From NCBI RefSeq assembly GCF_017875645.1, contig NZ_JAGGMR010000001.1, forward strand, positions 4,898,001-4,962,000: 64,000 bases of DNA, given 5' to 3'. The first letter of the stretch is position 1; each line of letters opens with the position of its first letter. This document shows, piece by piece, positions 7,399 to 16,135 of the stretch. The notes under the pieces were generated by a model. That model searched no databases. It saw only the letters and a list, made by a program, of their open reading frames with translations, and was not told the origin of the DNA. This stretch comes from Nocardia goodfellowii (GTDB taxonomy: Bacteria; Actinomycetota; Actinomycetes; Mycobacteriales; Mycobacteriaceae). Made by a program: the position numbers and the translations under genes.

Positions 7399-9000
7399 TC
7401 AATCCACCGTGGTGAAAGTAGTGGCGGCGGAACGATTCCGGGCCGGGGCGATGAATGCGGTCGCGGCCAGCGCCAAGACCAGCAGTCCCGCGCAGACGTA
7501 GCAGGCCACCTCCAGCCCGACGGTCATGGCCGCACGGGCGGAGTCGGCCGTCGCTTGGGTTCGTGGATCGGCGGCCAGCGCGGGAATGACCGAACCAGCA
7601 CTGTCGGTGACGGTTTCGCTGATCTGCCGGGCATCCGGGTGGGGGAGTCCGGACTCTTCGAGGCGATCGCGCAAACTGGTGGTGAGTGTGGTGAAGTAGA
7701 GCGTCGTGAGTAGCGCGATCCCCAGCGCCGAGCCCAATTCCCTGGCCGCGCTTTGGATTCCCGAAGCCTGGCCCGCGCTTTCCCCGGGTATGTCGGCGAG
7801 GACGACATTGGTCACCTGGGCGGTGGCGAACCCCACGCCGATGCCGTAAACGAACAGCGCGACGGCGATCCACCACCACGCGCTGTCGGTGGCGGCGATA
7901 ACGCCGAGCAGGACCAGCCCCGCCGCTTCCAGTGTCAACCCGATCCGGATCTGTCCTAGCGCGGACACCGCCATCGAAAAGCTCGCGCCACTGGCGAAGA
8001 AGCTGCCCACCGCCAGCGCGCACAATGCCAGACCGGCCTGCAGCGCACTGTATTCCAGCACGAACTGCAGCCACAGCGGCAACACGGCGATGATGCCGAA
8101 TTCGCCGAGACCCACCACCAGCGTGACAACATTGCCGTTGCGGAATGAGGGGATGGCGAACAAGCGGACGTCCATGAGCGGTTCCGCGCCGGCCCGGCCG
8201 AGTGCGGCCTGCCGCCGCCAGAACGCGGCCAGCACCATCGCGGACATGAGGAGCAGGACGAAAACCGGGGACGGTCCGGAGCGCCAGGTGAATCCGCCGA
8301 TGGTCAGCGGCTCGGTGGTCAGGAACCAGCCATGGGTCCGTCCTTCGATCAACGCATAGGCGAGCATGCCGAGCCCGACTGCGGACAATCCGGCGCCCAC
8401 GACGTCGACCCGGCCCGGAATGCGTGGCGAGTCAGGGAGAAAGGCCAGGACTCCGGCCAGAATGAGTGTCACCAGCGGCAGATTGACACCGAACGCCCAC
8501 CGCCACGAGATATCGGCGAGCCATCCGCCGAGCAGTGGGCCGACGGCCGCCGCCGCACCGATGGTCGAGCCCCACAGCGCGAACGCCCGACCGCGTGCCT
8601 TGCCGCTGAAAGTCGCGTTCACCAGCGCCAGGGAAGTCGGCAGGATCAGCGCCCCGCCGGCGCCCTGTGCGAACCGCGCCGCGATGAGTAACTCCCCGTT
8701 CGGTGCGATCGCGGCCAGCAAGCTGGTCGCGCCGAAGACGAACAGTCCGATCAAAAAGAGCCGGCGCGCGCCGTAGAGGTCGGACAGACGACCTGTCAGC
8801 AACAACAGCGCCGCGAAGACGATCGCATAGGACTCCTGAACCCATTGCGCCTGAACGGAATCGATCGACAGGTCGGTGATGATCGGCGCCAGGATGACGT
8901 TGACGATCGTGATGTCCACGACGATCAGCGCCACTCCCAATGAGACCGCGACGATACCCAGCCACTGCCTGGCGGGAGGACTTGCTTCCACGTTACTCAA
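7399..9000 (-). CDS. DHA2-type MFS drug exporter
   Basis: The 533-aa protein has about 14 transmembrane segments, as expected of the EmrB/QacA (DHA2) branch. It carries the motif RLSDLYGARRLFLIG after helix 2 and the helix-4 GGALILPTSLALV region. These proteins expel lipophilic drugs and dyes using the proton gradient. I chose the TTG at 9000 because GGAG lies 5 bases upstream. It is divergent from the MarR gene at 9103 across a 102-base region rich in GATACTTT repeats, so it is probably MarR-repressed. Confidence 0.88.
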   Translation of the reverse strand: MSNVEASPPARQWLGIVAVSLGVALIVVDITIVNVILAPIITDLSIDSVQAQWVQESYAIVFAALLLLTGRLSDLYGARRLFLIGLFVFGATSLLAAIAPNGELLIAARFAQGAGGALILPTSLALVNATFSGKARGRAFALWGSTIGAAAAVGPLLGGWLADISWRWAFGVNLPLVTLILAGVLAFLPDSPRIPGRVDVVGAGLSAVGLGMLAYALIEGRTHGWFLTTEPLTIGGFTWRSGPSPVFVLLLMSAMVLAAFWRRQAALGRAGAEPLMDVRLFAIPSFRNGNVVTLVVGLGEFGIIAVLPLWLQFVLEYSALQAGLALCALAVGSFFASGASFSMAVSALGQIRIGLTLEAAGLVLLGVIAATDSAWWWIAVALFVYGIGVGFATAQVTNVVLADIPGESAGQASGIQSAARELGSALGIALLTTLYFTTLTTSLRDRLEESGLPHPDARQISETVTDSAGSVIPALAADPRTQATADSARAAMTVGLEVACYVCAGLLVLALAATAFIAPARNRSAATTFTTVD

Positions 9001-9040
9001 AGTATCTCCATCATAAAGTATCTTTGCGATGAAGATATAT
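9001..9040. promoter_or_regulatory. Candidate MarR operator between exporter and marR
   Basis: AAAGTATC occurs twice, at about 8999-9006 and 9015-9022. The second copy extends to the semi-palindrome AAAGTATCTTT. A related GAAGATATATC follows. The spacing of about 16 bases and the AT-rich context fit a promoter controlled by the adjacent MarR protein. Confidence 0.5.
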
Positions 9041-9102
9041 CGGCTGGGGCGGTAGGTTGTCAATCAGCACCGCGTACCGCGAGACCGCAGGGAGGCCCTT
9101 GG

Positions 9103-9588
9103 ATGGCGCAGTCGAAGTCGTCGAATGCCGTTGCCGCGCAACGAGAACGCCTTGGTGAGCAACTGCGTGCCTACGGCTCGAGCTTTACCGAACTGGGCCG
9201 CCGCTTCGCTGTCTCGCTCGGCGTCCATTCCACCGACGCCTTCGCCCTGCTGGAGATCTGCGCCGCGGAGGAGTATGCGGAACCGCTGTCTCCGGCGCTG
9301 CTGAGCAAGCGCATATCGCTGTCCTCGGGTGCGATGACAGCGCTGTTGAACCGCCTCGAACGGGCCGGATATATCACCCGCACGCGTGAACACAGCGATC
9401 GTCGCGTGGTCACGCTGCGTAGTAGCGGCGGTGTCAAGCAGCTCGCAGACGAATTCTTCGGATCGCTCAATGCCCAGCAGGACGCAGTGCTGGCGCGCTA
9501 TGCGCCGGAGGTGCTCGATCAGGTCGAAACGCTCCTGGCGGAACTCCGGGCGACCTTGGACGCCGGACTCGCCGAAGGTGGCCGATAG
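9103..9588 (+). CDS. MarR-family transcriptional regulator
   Basis: This 161-aa winged-helix protein has the MarR core. SPALLSKRISLSSGAMTALLNRLERAGYI is the recognition region, followed by the wing REHSDRRVVTL. Flanking helices should form the dimer interface. ATG 9103 has a GGAGG site. MarR proteins usually repress a neighbouring exporter and release DNA when a phenolic or other small ligand binds. The DHA2 exporter transcribed the other way is the obvious target. Confidence 0.9.
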   Translation: MAQSKSSNAVAAQRERLGEQLRAYGSSFTELGRRFAVSLGVHSTDAFALLEICAAEEYAEPLSPALLSKRISLSSGAMTALLNRLERAGYITRTREHSDRRVVTLRSSGGVKQLADEFFGSLNAQQDAVLARYAPEVLDQVETLLAELRATLDAGLAEGGR

Positions 9589-9794
9589 GTCAACTGACAC
9601 CGCGCGGCCGAGGCGCCGATTTGGCAGCCATAGACATCCCATAGTGTAGATATGCGCATCTAAATATGTGTGCGAAAAGGAGAAAACGAAAAGCTAACTA
9701 CGCCGCCGAGGAGAGAGAAGCCTCCGCGCCGACGACGCCGACGGCCCGGAACCGGGGGGATCCGAGACGACCGCGAACCAGTGAACGCCGGAAC

Positions 9795-11354
9795 TCACGC
9801 GCTGGTCTCGACGTCGGCAGGCGGGGAGTCGAACGCCCGTCGTGCCGGGAGCGATTCGAACCGATAGTCCGTCAAGCTGAAGTTGCGGCTGTCCCACCAG
9901 GCACTGACCGCTGAGGACGGCCGTAGCAGGGGTGTGTCGCCGTGCTTGTCGAAGTAGTAGCTGTTGGAGCCCGCGCAGCTGTTGTAGAAGACGGTGTCGG
10001 GGGTGCGGCTCAGTGCCCAGCGGAAGTACCGGTCGTGTGCCTCTTGGCTGACCGCGACGCAGGTCGCCTTCTTGCGTCGCGCCGCCTCGATGCAGCGCAG
10101 CGCGTGCCGAGTCTGGTTCTCGATCAGCTGGAAGTAGGACGCGCCGGTGAACCCGTAGGGACCGGAGATGGCGAACGCGTTCGGCATGAGCGGCATCGCG
10201 ATTCCCTGATAGGCCTGATACCGATTTCGGTCCCACCACTCGCCGATTTCCACGCCACCGCGGCCGTAGACGGGAAACGGTGGGGTGTTTCCGCGCTCGA
10301 ACACCTTGAATCCGGTTGCCAGAATCAGGGTATCGATCGCGCGATGTGTACCCTCCGCGGTGACTATGCCATCCGCGGTGATGCGCTGAATACTGTCGGT
10401 GACCAGCTCGACATTCTCGCGCGTGAACGTCGCGTAGTAATCATTGGAGAACGACGGGCGTTTGCATCCGAAGCCGTACTTCGGGGTCAATTTCTCGCGC
10501 AGCTCCGGATCCGCGACCTGTTTGCGCAGATGCGCGAGACACGCCGACTCGATCTGATCGACCAGCAGCGGCACCTGCTTGTGGTGCACGATGCCCAGCG
10601 TCATCACCGCTTCGGTGAGCGTCGAGACCACCATGCGCGCGCTCGACTGAGCGAAGGGCACCCAGCGGAACACCGTTTTCATCAGATCGGGGATCAGTAC
10701 GTCCGGTTTGGGACCGCACCAGATCGGGGTCCGCTGGTAAACGTCGAGCCGGGCAACCTGTTTCGCGATCGCGGGCACCACCTGCACGGCGGTCGCGCCG
10801 GTGCCGATCACCGCGACGCGTTTGCCGTCGAGGTCGTAGTCGTGATCCCAGCGGGCGGTGTGCATCGTCTTGCCCGCGAAGTCGGTGACGCCGGGGATCT
10901 CGGGCAGTTTCGGCTGGGTCAGTGCGCCCACCCCGAGGATCAGGTACCGGGTGGTGAGGGTGCTGCCGCTGTCCAGCGTGACTCGCCACAGATGCCGGCT
11001 CTCGTCGAATTCGGTGGCGGTCACCTTGGTGTGCAGGCGGATTCGCGATCGCAGCCGGTACTTGTCGACGCAGTGGTCTGCGTAGGCCTTCAACTCCTCG
11101 CCGGGCGCGTAGGCGCGCGACCAGTTCGGATTCTGTTCGAAGGAGAAGGAGTACATGAACGACGAGACATCCACCGCCACACCGGGATAGGTGTTGTCGC
11201 GCCAGGTTCCGCCGATATCGCCGGCCTGCTCCAGGATGACGAAGTTCGCGATCCCCGCCTTACGGAGCCGGATCCCCATACCGATGCCGCCGAAGCCGGC
11301 ACCGACCACCAGCACCTCGTAGTCGGGACGTCGGCCGGGTATCTGGGTCTGCAT
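9795..11354 (-). CDS. Flavin-containing monooxygenase, Baeyer-Villiger type
   Basis: The 519-aa enzyme has an N-terminal FAD-binding GAGFGGIGMG motif, a central NADPH-binding GTGATAVQ, and between them FAGKTMHTARWD. The last matches the type I Baeyer-Villiger fingerprint FxGxxxHxxxW. Such enzymes insert oxygen next to a carbonyl using NADPH and O2, turning ketones to esters or lactones; substrate cannot be inferred. Length agrees with the family (about 490-550). The gene stands alone, divergent from the LOG-like gene at 11511. It could belong with the ALDH/crotonase genes at 13.7-16 kb in breakdown of a cyclic or branched ketone. Confidence 0.88.
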   Translation of the reverse strand: MQTQIPGRRPDYEVLVVGAGFGGIGMGIRLRKAGIANFVILEQAGDIGGTWRDNTYPGVAVDVSSFMYSFSFEQNPNWSRAYAPGEELKAYADHCVDKYRLRSRIRLHTKVTATEFDESRHLWRVTLDSGSTLTTRYLILGVGALTQPKLPEIPGVTDFAGKTMHTARWDHDYDLDGKRVAVIGTGATAVQVVPAIAKQVARLDVYQRTPIWCGPKPDVLIPDLMKTVFRWVPFAQSSARMVVSTLTEAVMTLGIVHHKQVPLLVDQIESACLAHLRKQVADPELREKLTPKYGFGCKRPSFSNDYYATFTRENVELVTDSIQRITADGIVTAEGTHRAIDTLILATGFKVFERGNTPPFPVYGRGGVEIGEWWDRNRYQAYQGIAMPLMPNAFAISGPYGFTGASYFQLIENQTRHALRCIEAARRKKATCVAVSQEAHDRYFRWALSRTPDTVFYNSCAGSNSYYFDKHGDTPLLRPSSAVSAWWDSRNFSLTDYRFESLPARRAFDSPPADVETSA

Positions 11355-11510
11355 ACCGTCACCACTTCACTGAGGTCCCGCTGCTTGCTGCCGGGAGATC
11401 TCTCTCCAGCATTCCTGACCGAATCCATTGACGTAAGGGGGCGCGGCGTCCCGATTTCGAACGCCACTGCGGAATCATGTGCGCTAGTGAATCCGCGCGG
11501 AAGGAAGCTG

Positions 11511-12002
11511 ATGCCCCCTGTGCAAATCGCCGTCTGCGGTCCGCGGGACTGCACCCCGGCTGATGCCGCCCACGCTCGTACGGTGGGCCGCCTGCTGGCT
11601 GAAGCCGGGGCCACCGTGCTGTGCGGCGGTGGCGCGGGCGTTATGGCAGCTGTCGCCGAAGGTGCCTGCACGGCAGGGGGTTTGGTTATCGGCGTGCGGC
11701 CCGACAGCGACCGCTCGGCATCCTGTCCCGGCCTGTCCGCGGTGCTGTACACGAATATGGGCGAAGCCCGCAATGCCATCCTGGTCTGGTCGGCGGACGC
11801 CGTCATCGTGATCGGCGGGTCCTGGGGGACACTGTCCGAACTGGCCCTTGCCCGCCGTCGCGGCGACGTCCCGGTTGTCTCGCTCGGCGGCTGGCGCGTC
11901 AGCGACGCCGACGGCAATCCCATCGATGCCGCCCACCTCGCCGACTCGGCCGAATCAGCCGTTGCGGCCGCCCTGTCCCCTGGCCGGCCGGGCCGCAGCT
12001 AG
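11511..12002 (+). CDS. LOG/DprA-like nucleotide-binding protein (TIGR00725 type)
   Basis: The 163-aa product has the Rossmann-like LOG core: IAVCGPRDC at the N-terminus, TVLCGGGAGVMAAVAEGA in the middle, and the signature IGGSWGTLSELALA. It resembles the TIGR00725 family rather than cytokinin-activating LOG, because the classical PGGxGTxxE reads GGSWGTLSE. Function in this subfamily is not established. ATG 11511 is preceded by AAGGAAG. It converges with the APH-like gene that ends at 12029. Confidence 0.75.
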   Translation: MPPVQIAVCGPRDCTPADAAHARTVGRLLAEAGATVLCGGGAGVMAAVAEGACTAGGLVIGVRPDSDRSASCPGLSAVLYTNMGEARNAILVWSADAVIVIGGSWGTLSELALARRRGDVPVVSLGGWRVSDADGNPIDAAHLADSAESAVAAALSPGRPGRS

Positions 12003-12028
12003 AACGCGGTCGTTGCAACGGGGCGGGG

Positions 12029-13060
12029 TCAGGTATCCCGATCCAGGAGCGCGAGCAGGTCGTATTCGAGTTCGGCGATGCGGCGGCCGGTGGCGGCGGT
12101 TTCCAGCGTGCGGTCCGCACCCGACCGGAAAGCCGCGGTGCGGCTGAGGAATACGCCCGCGGTGACGAGGGTGCCGAGCACCTCGCTGAAGTGCAGGAGG
12201 CGGTGATCGACGCGGGTGCCGCCCGCGGCCTGATAGGCGGCGAGGAAGTCGGCGCGTGCGCCGATGCCGGTGAACTCACGGTCGTCGGCGCCGAAACGCC
12301 AGCAGCGCATGCAGGCGAAGCCGAGATCGGTGACGGGGTCGCCGATGTGAGCCGATTGCCAATCGAGCAGCGCGCGTAGTCCGTCGGGGCCGACCACGTA
12401 GTTGCCGATGCGAAAGTCGCCGTGTACCAGGCGCATCGGGCGCGGGCCGATCGTCGGCAGGCGGTCGCGGCACCAGCGCAGGCCCGCCTCCAGTGCCGGT
12501 CGCGGCGGACCGCCGCGGTCGAGCAGGTCGCGGATGAGGTCGAGCTGTCCGGCGAGCGGGCGCTGGGGAACGAAGGGCAGGTCGGCGGCGGTGCAGGAGT
12601 GGACGCGGGCCAGCGCCGTGCCGAGCTGTCGGACCAGTCGCGGGCGCACGTCGTCGAGGGCGCCGCTGCGGACGAGCACCCAGGGGCGGGCTTCGCCGTC
12701 GACGCGTGCCATGACGATGCAGTCGTCGAGTACGTCACCGGGCGGGGGAGCGGCGACCGGCCGGGGCACGGGGACATTCGCGGCAGACAGGTGGCCCAGC
12801 AGCGCGAATTCGCCGGCGCGGTCGAGCGTGTCCTTGCGGCCGACCAGCAGATCGGGGTTCCGGGTGCGGCCGTCGCCGAGGTCACGGCGCAAGATCAATG
12901 GATGCCGGACGCCGCCGGAGTCGAGGATGTCGAAGGACCATGTCTCCCGACCCGCACCGCCCATGAGCCGATGCAGGTCGAGGACGGTGAGCGGCCCCGG
13001 AAGTTCTCGGCCCAGGAGCTCGGTCACGTCGCGCGCGAGCAGCGTTGTCTCGGTGAACAT
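12029..13060 (-). CDS. APH-like phosphotransferase
   Basis: The 343-aa protein has the aminoglycoside-phosphotransferase/choline-kinase fold. LVHGDFRIGNYVV is the catalytic loop with Asp and Asn, and LLDWQSAHIGDPVTDLGF holds the metal-binding Asp. It is closest in style to the APH-like proteins encoded beside acyl-CoA metabolism genes (like the N-domain of ACAD10), not to antibiotic-resistance enzymes. It starts one base after the DUF6285 stop, so the two form an operon. It probably phosphorylates a hydroxylated acid or CoA ester. Confidence 0.85.
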   Translation of the reverse strand: MFTETTLLARDVTELLGRELPGPLTVLDLHRLMGGAGRETWSFDILDSGGVRHPLILRRDLGDGRTRNPDLLVGRKDTLDRAGEFALLGHLSAANVPVPRPVAAPPPGDVLDDCIVMARVDGEARPWVLVRSGALDDVRPRLVRQLGTALARVHSCTAADLPFVPQRPLAGQLDLIRDLLDRGGPPRPALEAGLRWCRDRLPTIGPRPMRLVHGDFRIGNYVVGPDGLRALLDWQSAHIGDPVTDLGFACMRCWRFGADDREFTGIGARADFLAAYQAAGGTRVDHRLLHFSEVLGTLVTAGVFLSRTAAFRSGADRTLETAATGRRIAELEYDLLALLDRDT

Positions 13061-13061
13061 T

Positions 13062-13553
13062 TCACCGCTCCGGACGTGCGTAGCCGGAGTTGGCGATGCG
13101 CAGGCGTTCGGCGGCGGAGGCGCGCAGATAGGCGATGGTGGACTGCCACTCGAGGGGGGCGGGATCACGCAACCGTCGCACCAGGGTTCGCTCCAGCTCG
13201 GGATAGGTGCCGTCGGTGTCGAGCAGCCGCCGCAGCCGATGCTCGTCCGCCAGCCGGATCCCGGCCCCCATGCCGATCTCGCGTTCGGCGATCCGCAAAA
13301 GCTCTGCGGCCAGGCGAATTTCGAACGCTGTGCGGCCGTGCAGCGCGGGCCGGACACGCTGGGTCAGATATCGCGCGACACCGTGCAGCACCGGGATACG
13401 CCCGATCGGCACGCGGCGTACCAGCTTCAGCATTCCCGCCGCGGCCAAGGCTTCGAGGCCGCGCGCGCCCGGTAGCGCGGCACGAGTGTGCTCGGCGAGG
13501 TGCCGGGCGACCACGTCGACGAGATCGTCGGCGGCAGGCAAGTCCTGCGGCAT
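13062..13553 (-). CDS. DUF6285 protein, partner of the APH-like kinase
   Basis: From ATG 13553 (AGGAG 5 bases upstream) it encodes 163 mostly helical residues. The pattern FEIRLAAELLRIAEREIGMG is typical of DUF6285, a domain repeatedly found next to APH-like kinases and acyl-CoA dehydrogenases. Its molecular role is unknown; constant linkage suggests a subunit or chaperone of the kinase. It is immediately upstream of the kinase gene, with one base between them. Confidence 0.7.
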   Translation of the reverse strand: MPQDLPAADDLVDVVARHLAEHTRAALPGARGLEALAAAGMLKLVRRVPIGRIPVLHGVARYLTQRVRPALHGRTAFEIRLAAELLRIAEREIGMGAGIRLADEHRLRRLLDTDGTYPELERTLVRRLRDPAPLEWQSTIAYLRASAAERLRIANSGYARPER

Positions 13554-13585
13554 GCGTGCTCCTGTTCGGCCGAGCTCGCAGCGGC

Positions 13586-13604
13586 GATGCGACACAGTCG
13601 CATC
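13586..13604. promoter_or_regulatory. Perfect 8-bp inverted repeat upstream of the DUF6285-APH operon
   Basis: GATGCGAC-ACA-GTCGCATC is a perfect inverted repeat, 33 bases upstream of the DUF6285 ATG and in the 146-base gap after the crotonase gene. It may be a repressor operator for the two-gene unit, or the hairpin of a terminator after the crotonase gene, though no T run follows. Confidence 0.45.
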
Positions 13605-13699
13605 AGGTCCGTGCCCTCGGTGATCCGGTAACGGCGATGCCTACCGTAGAGGGGTTCGAACCTCCTGGGGCGCGAATTGCCGACACGGCCATAGGTGGT

Positions 13700-14449
13700 T
13701 CAGTGGCCCGTCCAGCGTGGTTCCCGACGCTCCAGAAAGGCGGTGATGCCTTCGCGGGTGTCCTCGGAGGCGAGGGTCTTGAGCATGGCCTGTTCGGTGC
13801 GGTGCCATGCGCTTTCGTCCGTGGCGGAGTTGCCGCGTTCCACCGCGATCAGGCTTTCCCGGACCGATATCGGGGCGTTGCGGCAGATGCGATGGGCCAG
13901 CTCGGTGGCGGTCTTCAAGGCTGCGCCCTCCTCGGTGAGGGTGTTGACGAACCCCACTTGGTAGGCGCGTTCGGCGGTGAGCGGGTCGCCGGTGAGCAGC
14001 ATTTCCTTCGCGATGTTCAACGGCAGGGCGCGCTGGGTGCGGAAGAGTCCGCCGCAGGTCGCGATGACACCGCGGCGGACCTCCGGCAGACCGAACTCGG
14101 CGTTGCGCGCGGCCACGACGAGATCGCAGGCCAGCACCACTTCCATGCCGCCGCCGAACGCGAAACCCTCCACGGCGGCGATCAGCGGCTTGCCGCGGCG
14201 GCGCCGGATGATGCCGTATTCGCCGCCGCGTTCGGTGTGCGCGCCCGAGCCCGCGACCAGGTCGGTGCCCGCCGAAAAGCCTTGTCCCACACCGGCGAGG
14301 ACACCGGCCCAGATCTCGGGATCGTCTTCGAACTCGTTGAGCGCGCGATCCAGCCCCGCGGTCATGGCCGCGTCGAAGGCGTTGCGCTTCTCCGGACGAT
14401 TCAGGCGGATCACGGCGACCCGCCCGGCCTTGTCGTACTCGACTGTCAT
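13700..14449 (-). CDS. Enoyl-CoA hydratase/isomerase (crotonase superfamily)
   Basis: The 249-aa protein carries the crotonase signatures: RPEKRNAFDAAM near the N-terminus, the oxyanion-hole segment GQGFSAGTDL, and IAAVEGFAFGGGMEVVLACDLVVAA. One catalytic acid lies in LPEVRRGVIATCGG. It hydrates or isomerises an enoyl-CoA. The ATG at 14449 (AAAGGG upstream) is 20 bases after the ALDH stop, so both are one operon. The substrate is unknown. Confidence 0.88.
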   Translation of the reverse strand: MTVEYDKAGRVAVIRLNRPEKRNAFDAAMTAGLDRALNEFEDDPEIWAGVLAGVGQGFSAGTDLVAGSGAHTERGGEYGIIRRRRGKPLIAAVEGFAFGGGMEVVLACDLVVAARNAEFGLPEVRRGVIATCGGLFRTQRALPLNIAKEMLLTGDPLTAERAYQVGFVNTLTEEGAALKTATELAHRICRNAPISVRESLIAVERGNSATDESAWHRTEQAMLKTLASEDTREGITAFLERREPRWTGH

Positions 14450-14469
14450 CGTGCCCTTTCTGGTCGGGG

Positions 14470-15996
14470 TCAGGAACGCGGCCCGGGGAGTCTGCGCTTG
14501 CCGCGTGCGGCCATACCTTGCAGCAGCGTAATCAAGGCGCGGGTTTTGATCTTGGAGGCCGGAAACCAGGTGACTTCGGACTTCTGCATGGGGAGGCGGG
14601 GGACCGTGATCGCCTGCTGGCGGCAGTACTTGCGGATACCGGCCGCACCACCCCAGCGGGCGCCGATGCCGGATTGCTTCCAGCCGCCCATCGGCAGGGC
14701 GAAGCTGAACATATTGGCGAAGGAGTCGTTGACGTTGACCGCGCCCGCTTCCAGCCGACGCGCGACTTTCTCGCCCCGCTGTTTGTCCCCGGTCCAGACG
14801 GTGGCCGACAGACCGTAGATCGAGTCGTTGGCCAGCCGGACCGCCTCGTCCTCGTCGGCGACTTTCATGACCGGGACGGTCGGGCCGAAGGTTTCCTCGG
14901 TGACGCACGACATGCTGTGATCGACGTCGACGAGGACCGTCGGCTCGAAGAAAGTGCCGGTGCCGGTGGACTTTCCGCCGACGGTGGTGCGTGCGCCCGC
15001 GGCGAGTGCCTCGTCGACGTGGCGCTGCACGATGTCGCGCTGGGCCGGGGTGGCCAGCGCGCCGACATCGGCGCTGTAGGGCCGCGCGTCGTCACCTTGG
15101 CGCAGGGCGGCGACTCGTTCGGTGAGTTTGGCGACGAACTCGTCGTAGACCGGTTCCTCGACGTAGACGCGTTCGATCGAAATGCAGACCTGGCCCGCGT
15201 TGAACATCGAGCCGTAGGCGATGCCGTTGGCCGCGCGGTCCAGGTCGGCGTCGGCCAGCACGATCGCCGGGTCCTTGCCGCCGAGTTCGAGGCTGCACGG
15301 GATGAGGCGGTCACCGCAAGCCGCCGCGATCTTGCGGCCGGTCCGGGTGGAGCCGGTGAATTGGAGATAGTCGACGGCTTCCACCACCGCGTGCCCGGTG
15401 TTGCCCGAGCCGGTGACCACCGAGAACACCGGGGGCGCACCGATTTCGGTCCAGCCGCGGCCGATCTCGACGGCGCTGAGCGGGGTCACCTCGGAGGGCT
15501 TGACCAGGACCGCGGCTCCCGCCATGAGCGCGGGCAGGGCGTCGAAGAAGACGTTGAGCAGCGGGAAGTTCCACGGTGTGATGACACCGACCACCGGGTA
15601 GGGGCGATAGCAGGTGGTGAGCTGTTTGGTCCGGCCGAGCAGGTTGTGCGGTTTGGGGTGATCGTCGGCGAGGAACCGGGCGGCGTTGTTGGCCCAGTAC
15701 TTCATCAGGTCGACCGCGGCGGGGACCTCGATGTCGGCTGTCGCGCGCGGTTTCCCGGTCTCGGAACGCACTATCTCCGACAGCCGCGCGGAATTGTCGA
15801 TCAGCCAGTCCTGCCAGCTCAGCAGCCATTTCCGGCGTCCAGCGGGACCGATCTCCTCCCACGTGGGCTGGGCCGCGCGCAAAGCGGCCGCGGCCGCGGC
15901 GACGGCGTCGCGGTCCTGATCGGGCACCGCGCCGACGACGGTGCCGTCGGCGGGATTGTGTACCTGGATGGAATGAGCACTGTGCACGGTGGTCAT
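14470..15996 (-). CDS. NAD(P)-dependent aldehyde dehydrogenase
   Basis: The 508-aa protein is a complete class-I-like ALDH. The general base lies in LELGGKDP (Glu about 236) and the catalytic Cys in FNAGQVCIS (about 269). TPWNFPLLN and FTGSTRTGR form the cofactor site. It is close in style to succinate-semialdehyde dehydrogenases, but the physiological aldehyde is unknown. A perfect GGAGG precedes the ATG at 15996. It is first in an operon with the crotonase and divergent from an SDR, together suggesting alcohol to aldehyde to acid to CoA-ester catabolism. Confidence 0.9.
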   Translation of the reverse strand: MTTVHSAHSIQVHNPADGTVVGAVPDQDRDAVAAAAAALRAAQPTWEEIGPAGRRKWLLSWQDWLIDNSARLSEIVRSETGKPRATADIEVPAAVDLMKYWANNAARFLADDHPKPHNLLGRTKQLTTCYRPYPVVGVITPWNFPLLNVFFDALPALMAGAAVLVKPSEVTPLSAVEIGRGWTEIGAPPVFSVVTGSGNTGHAVVEAVDYLQFTGSTRTGRKIAAACGDRLIPCSLELGGKDPAIVLADADLDRAANGIAYGSMFNAGQVCISIERVYVEEPVYDEFVAKLTERVAALRQGDDARPYSADVGALATPAQRDIVQRHVDEALAAGARTTVGGKSTGTGTFFEPTVLVDVDHSMSCVTEETFGPTVPVMKVADEDEAVRLANDSIYGLSATVWTGDKQRGEKVARRLEAGAVNVNDSFANMFSFALPMGGWKQSGIGARWGGAAGIRKYCRQQAITVPRLPMQKSEVTWFPASKIKTRALITLLQGMAARGKRRLPGPRS

Positions 15997-16099
15997 CGCA
16001 GACCTCCACTGTCGCTGTTGGTTTCGGGCTAGGTCCATGCTGTACCCGTCGCCCGGGTTCGGGGCCGAATTCCCAGGACGCGCCCGCCCGAAGTATAAA

Positions 16100-16129
16100 T
16101 AGACAGCAGTGTTCGTAAAAGGCTATGGT
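16100..16129 (+). promoter_or_regulatory. Candidate promoter of the SDR gene
   Basis: TAGACA (16100-16105) and TATGGT (16124-16129) are separated by 18 bases. The -10 ends 6 bases before ATG 16136, and no ribosome binding site is present, so a leaderless transcript is likely. Confidence 0.4.
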
Positions 16130-16135
16130 CGTGGC

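Noticed and set aside
9646..9661. Near-palindrome TAGATATGCGCATCTA after the marR gene
   Set aside because: The arms are short and offset by two bases. It is downstream of marR and far from any start, so no function can be supported.
9666..9914. Short plus-strand open frames before the monooxygenase stop
   Set aside because: Composition is Arg/Pro-rich, there is no ribosome binding site or family, and they overlap the monooxygenase gene.
12029..13060. Aminoglycoside resistance kinase
   Set aside because: The partner DUF6285 and nearby crotonase/ALDH genes match the metabolic APH-like group, not resistance enzymes.
13648..13672. TTCGAAC flanked by GAGGGG/CCTCCT, like a tRNA T-arm
   Set aside because: No acceptor stem, D-arm or anticodon arm can be folded on either strand around it.
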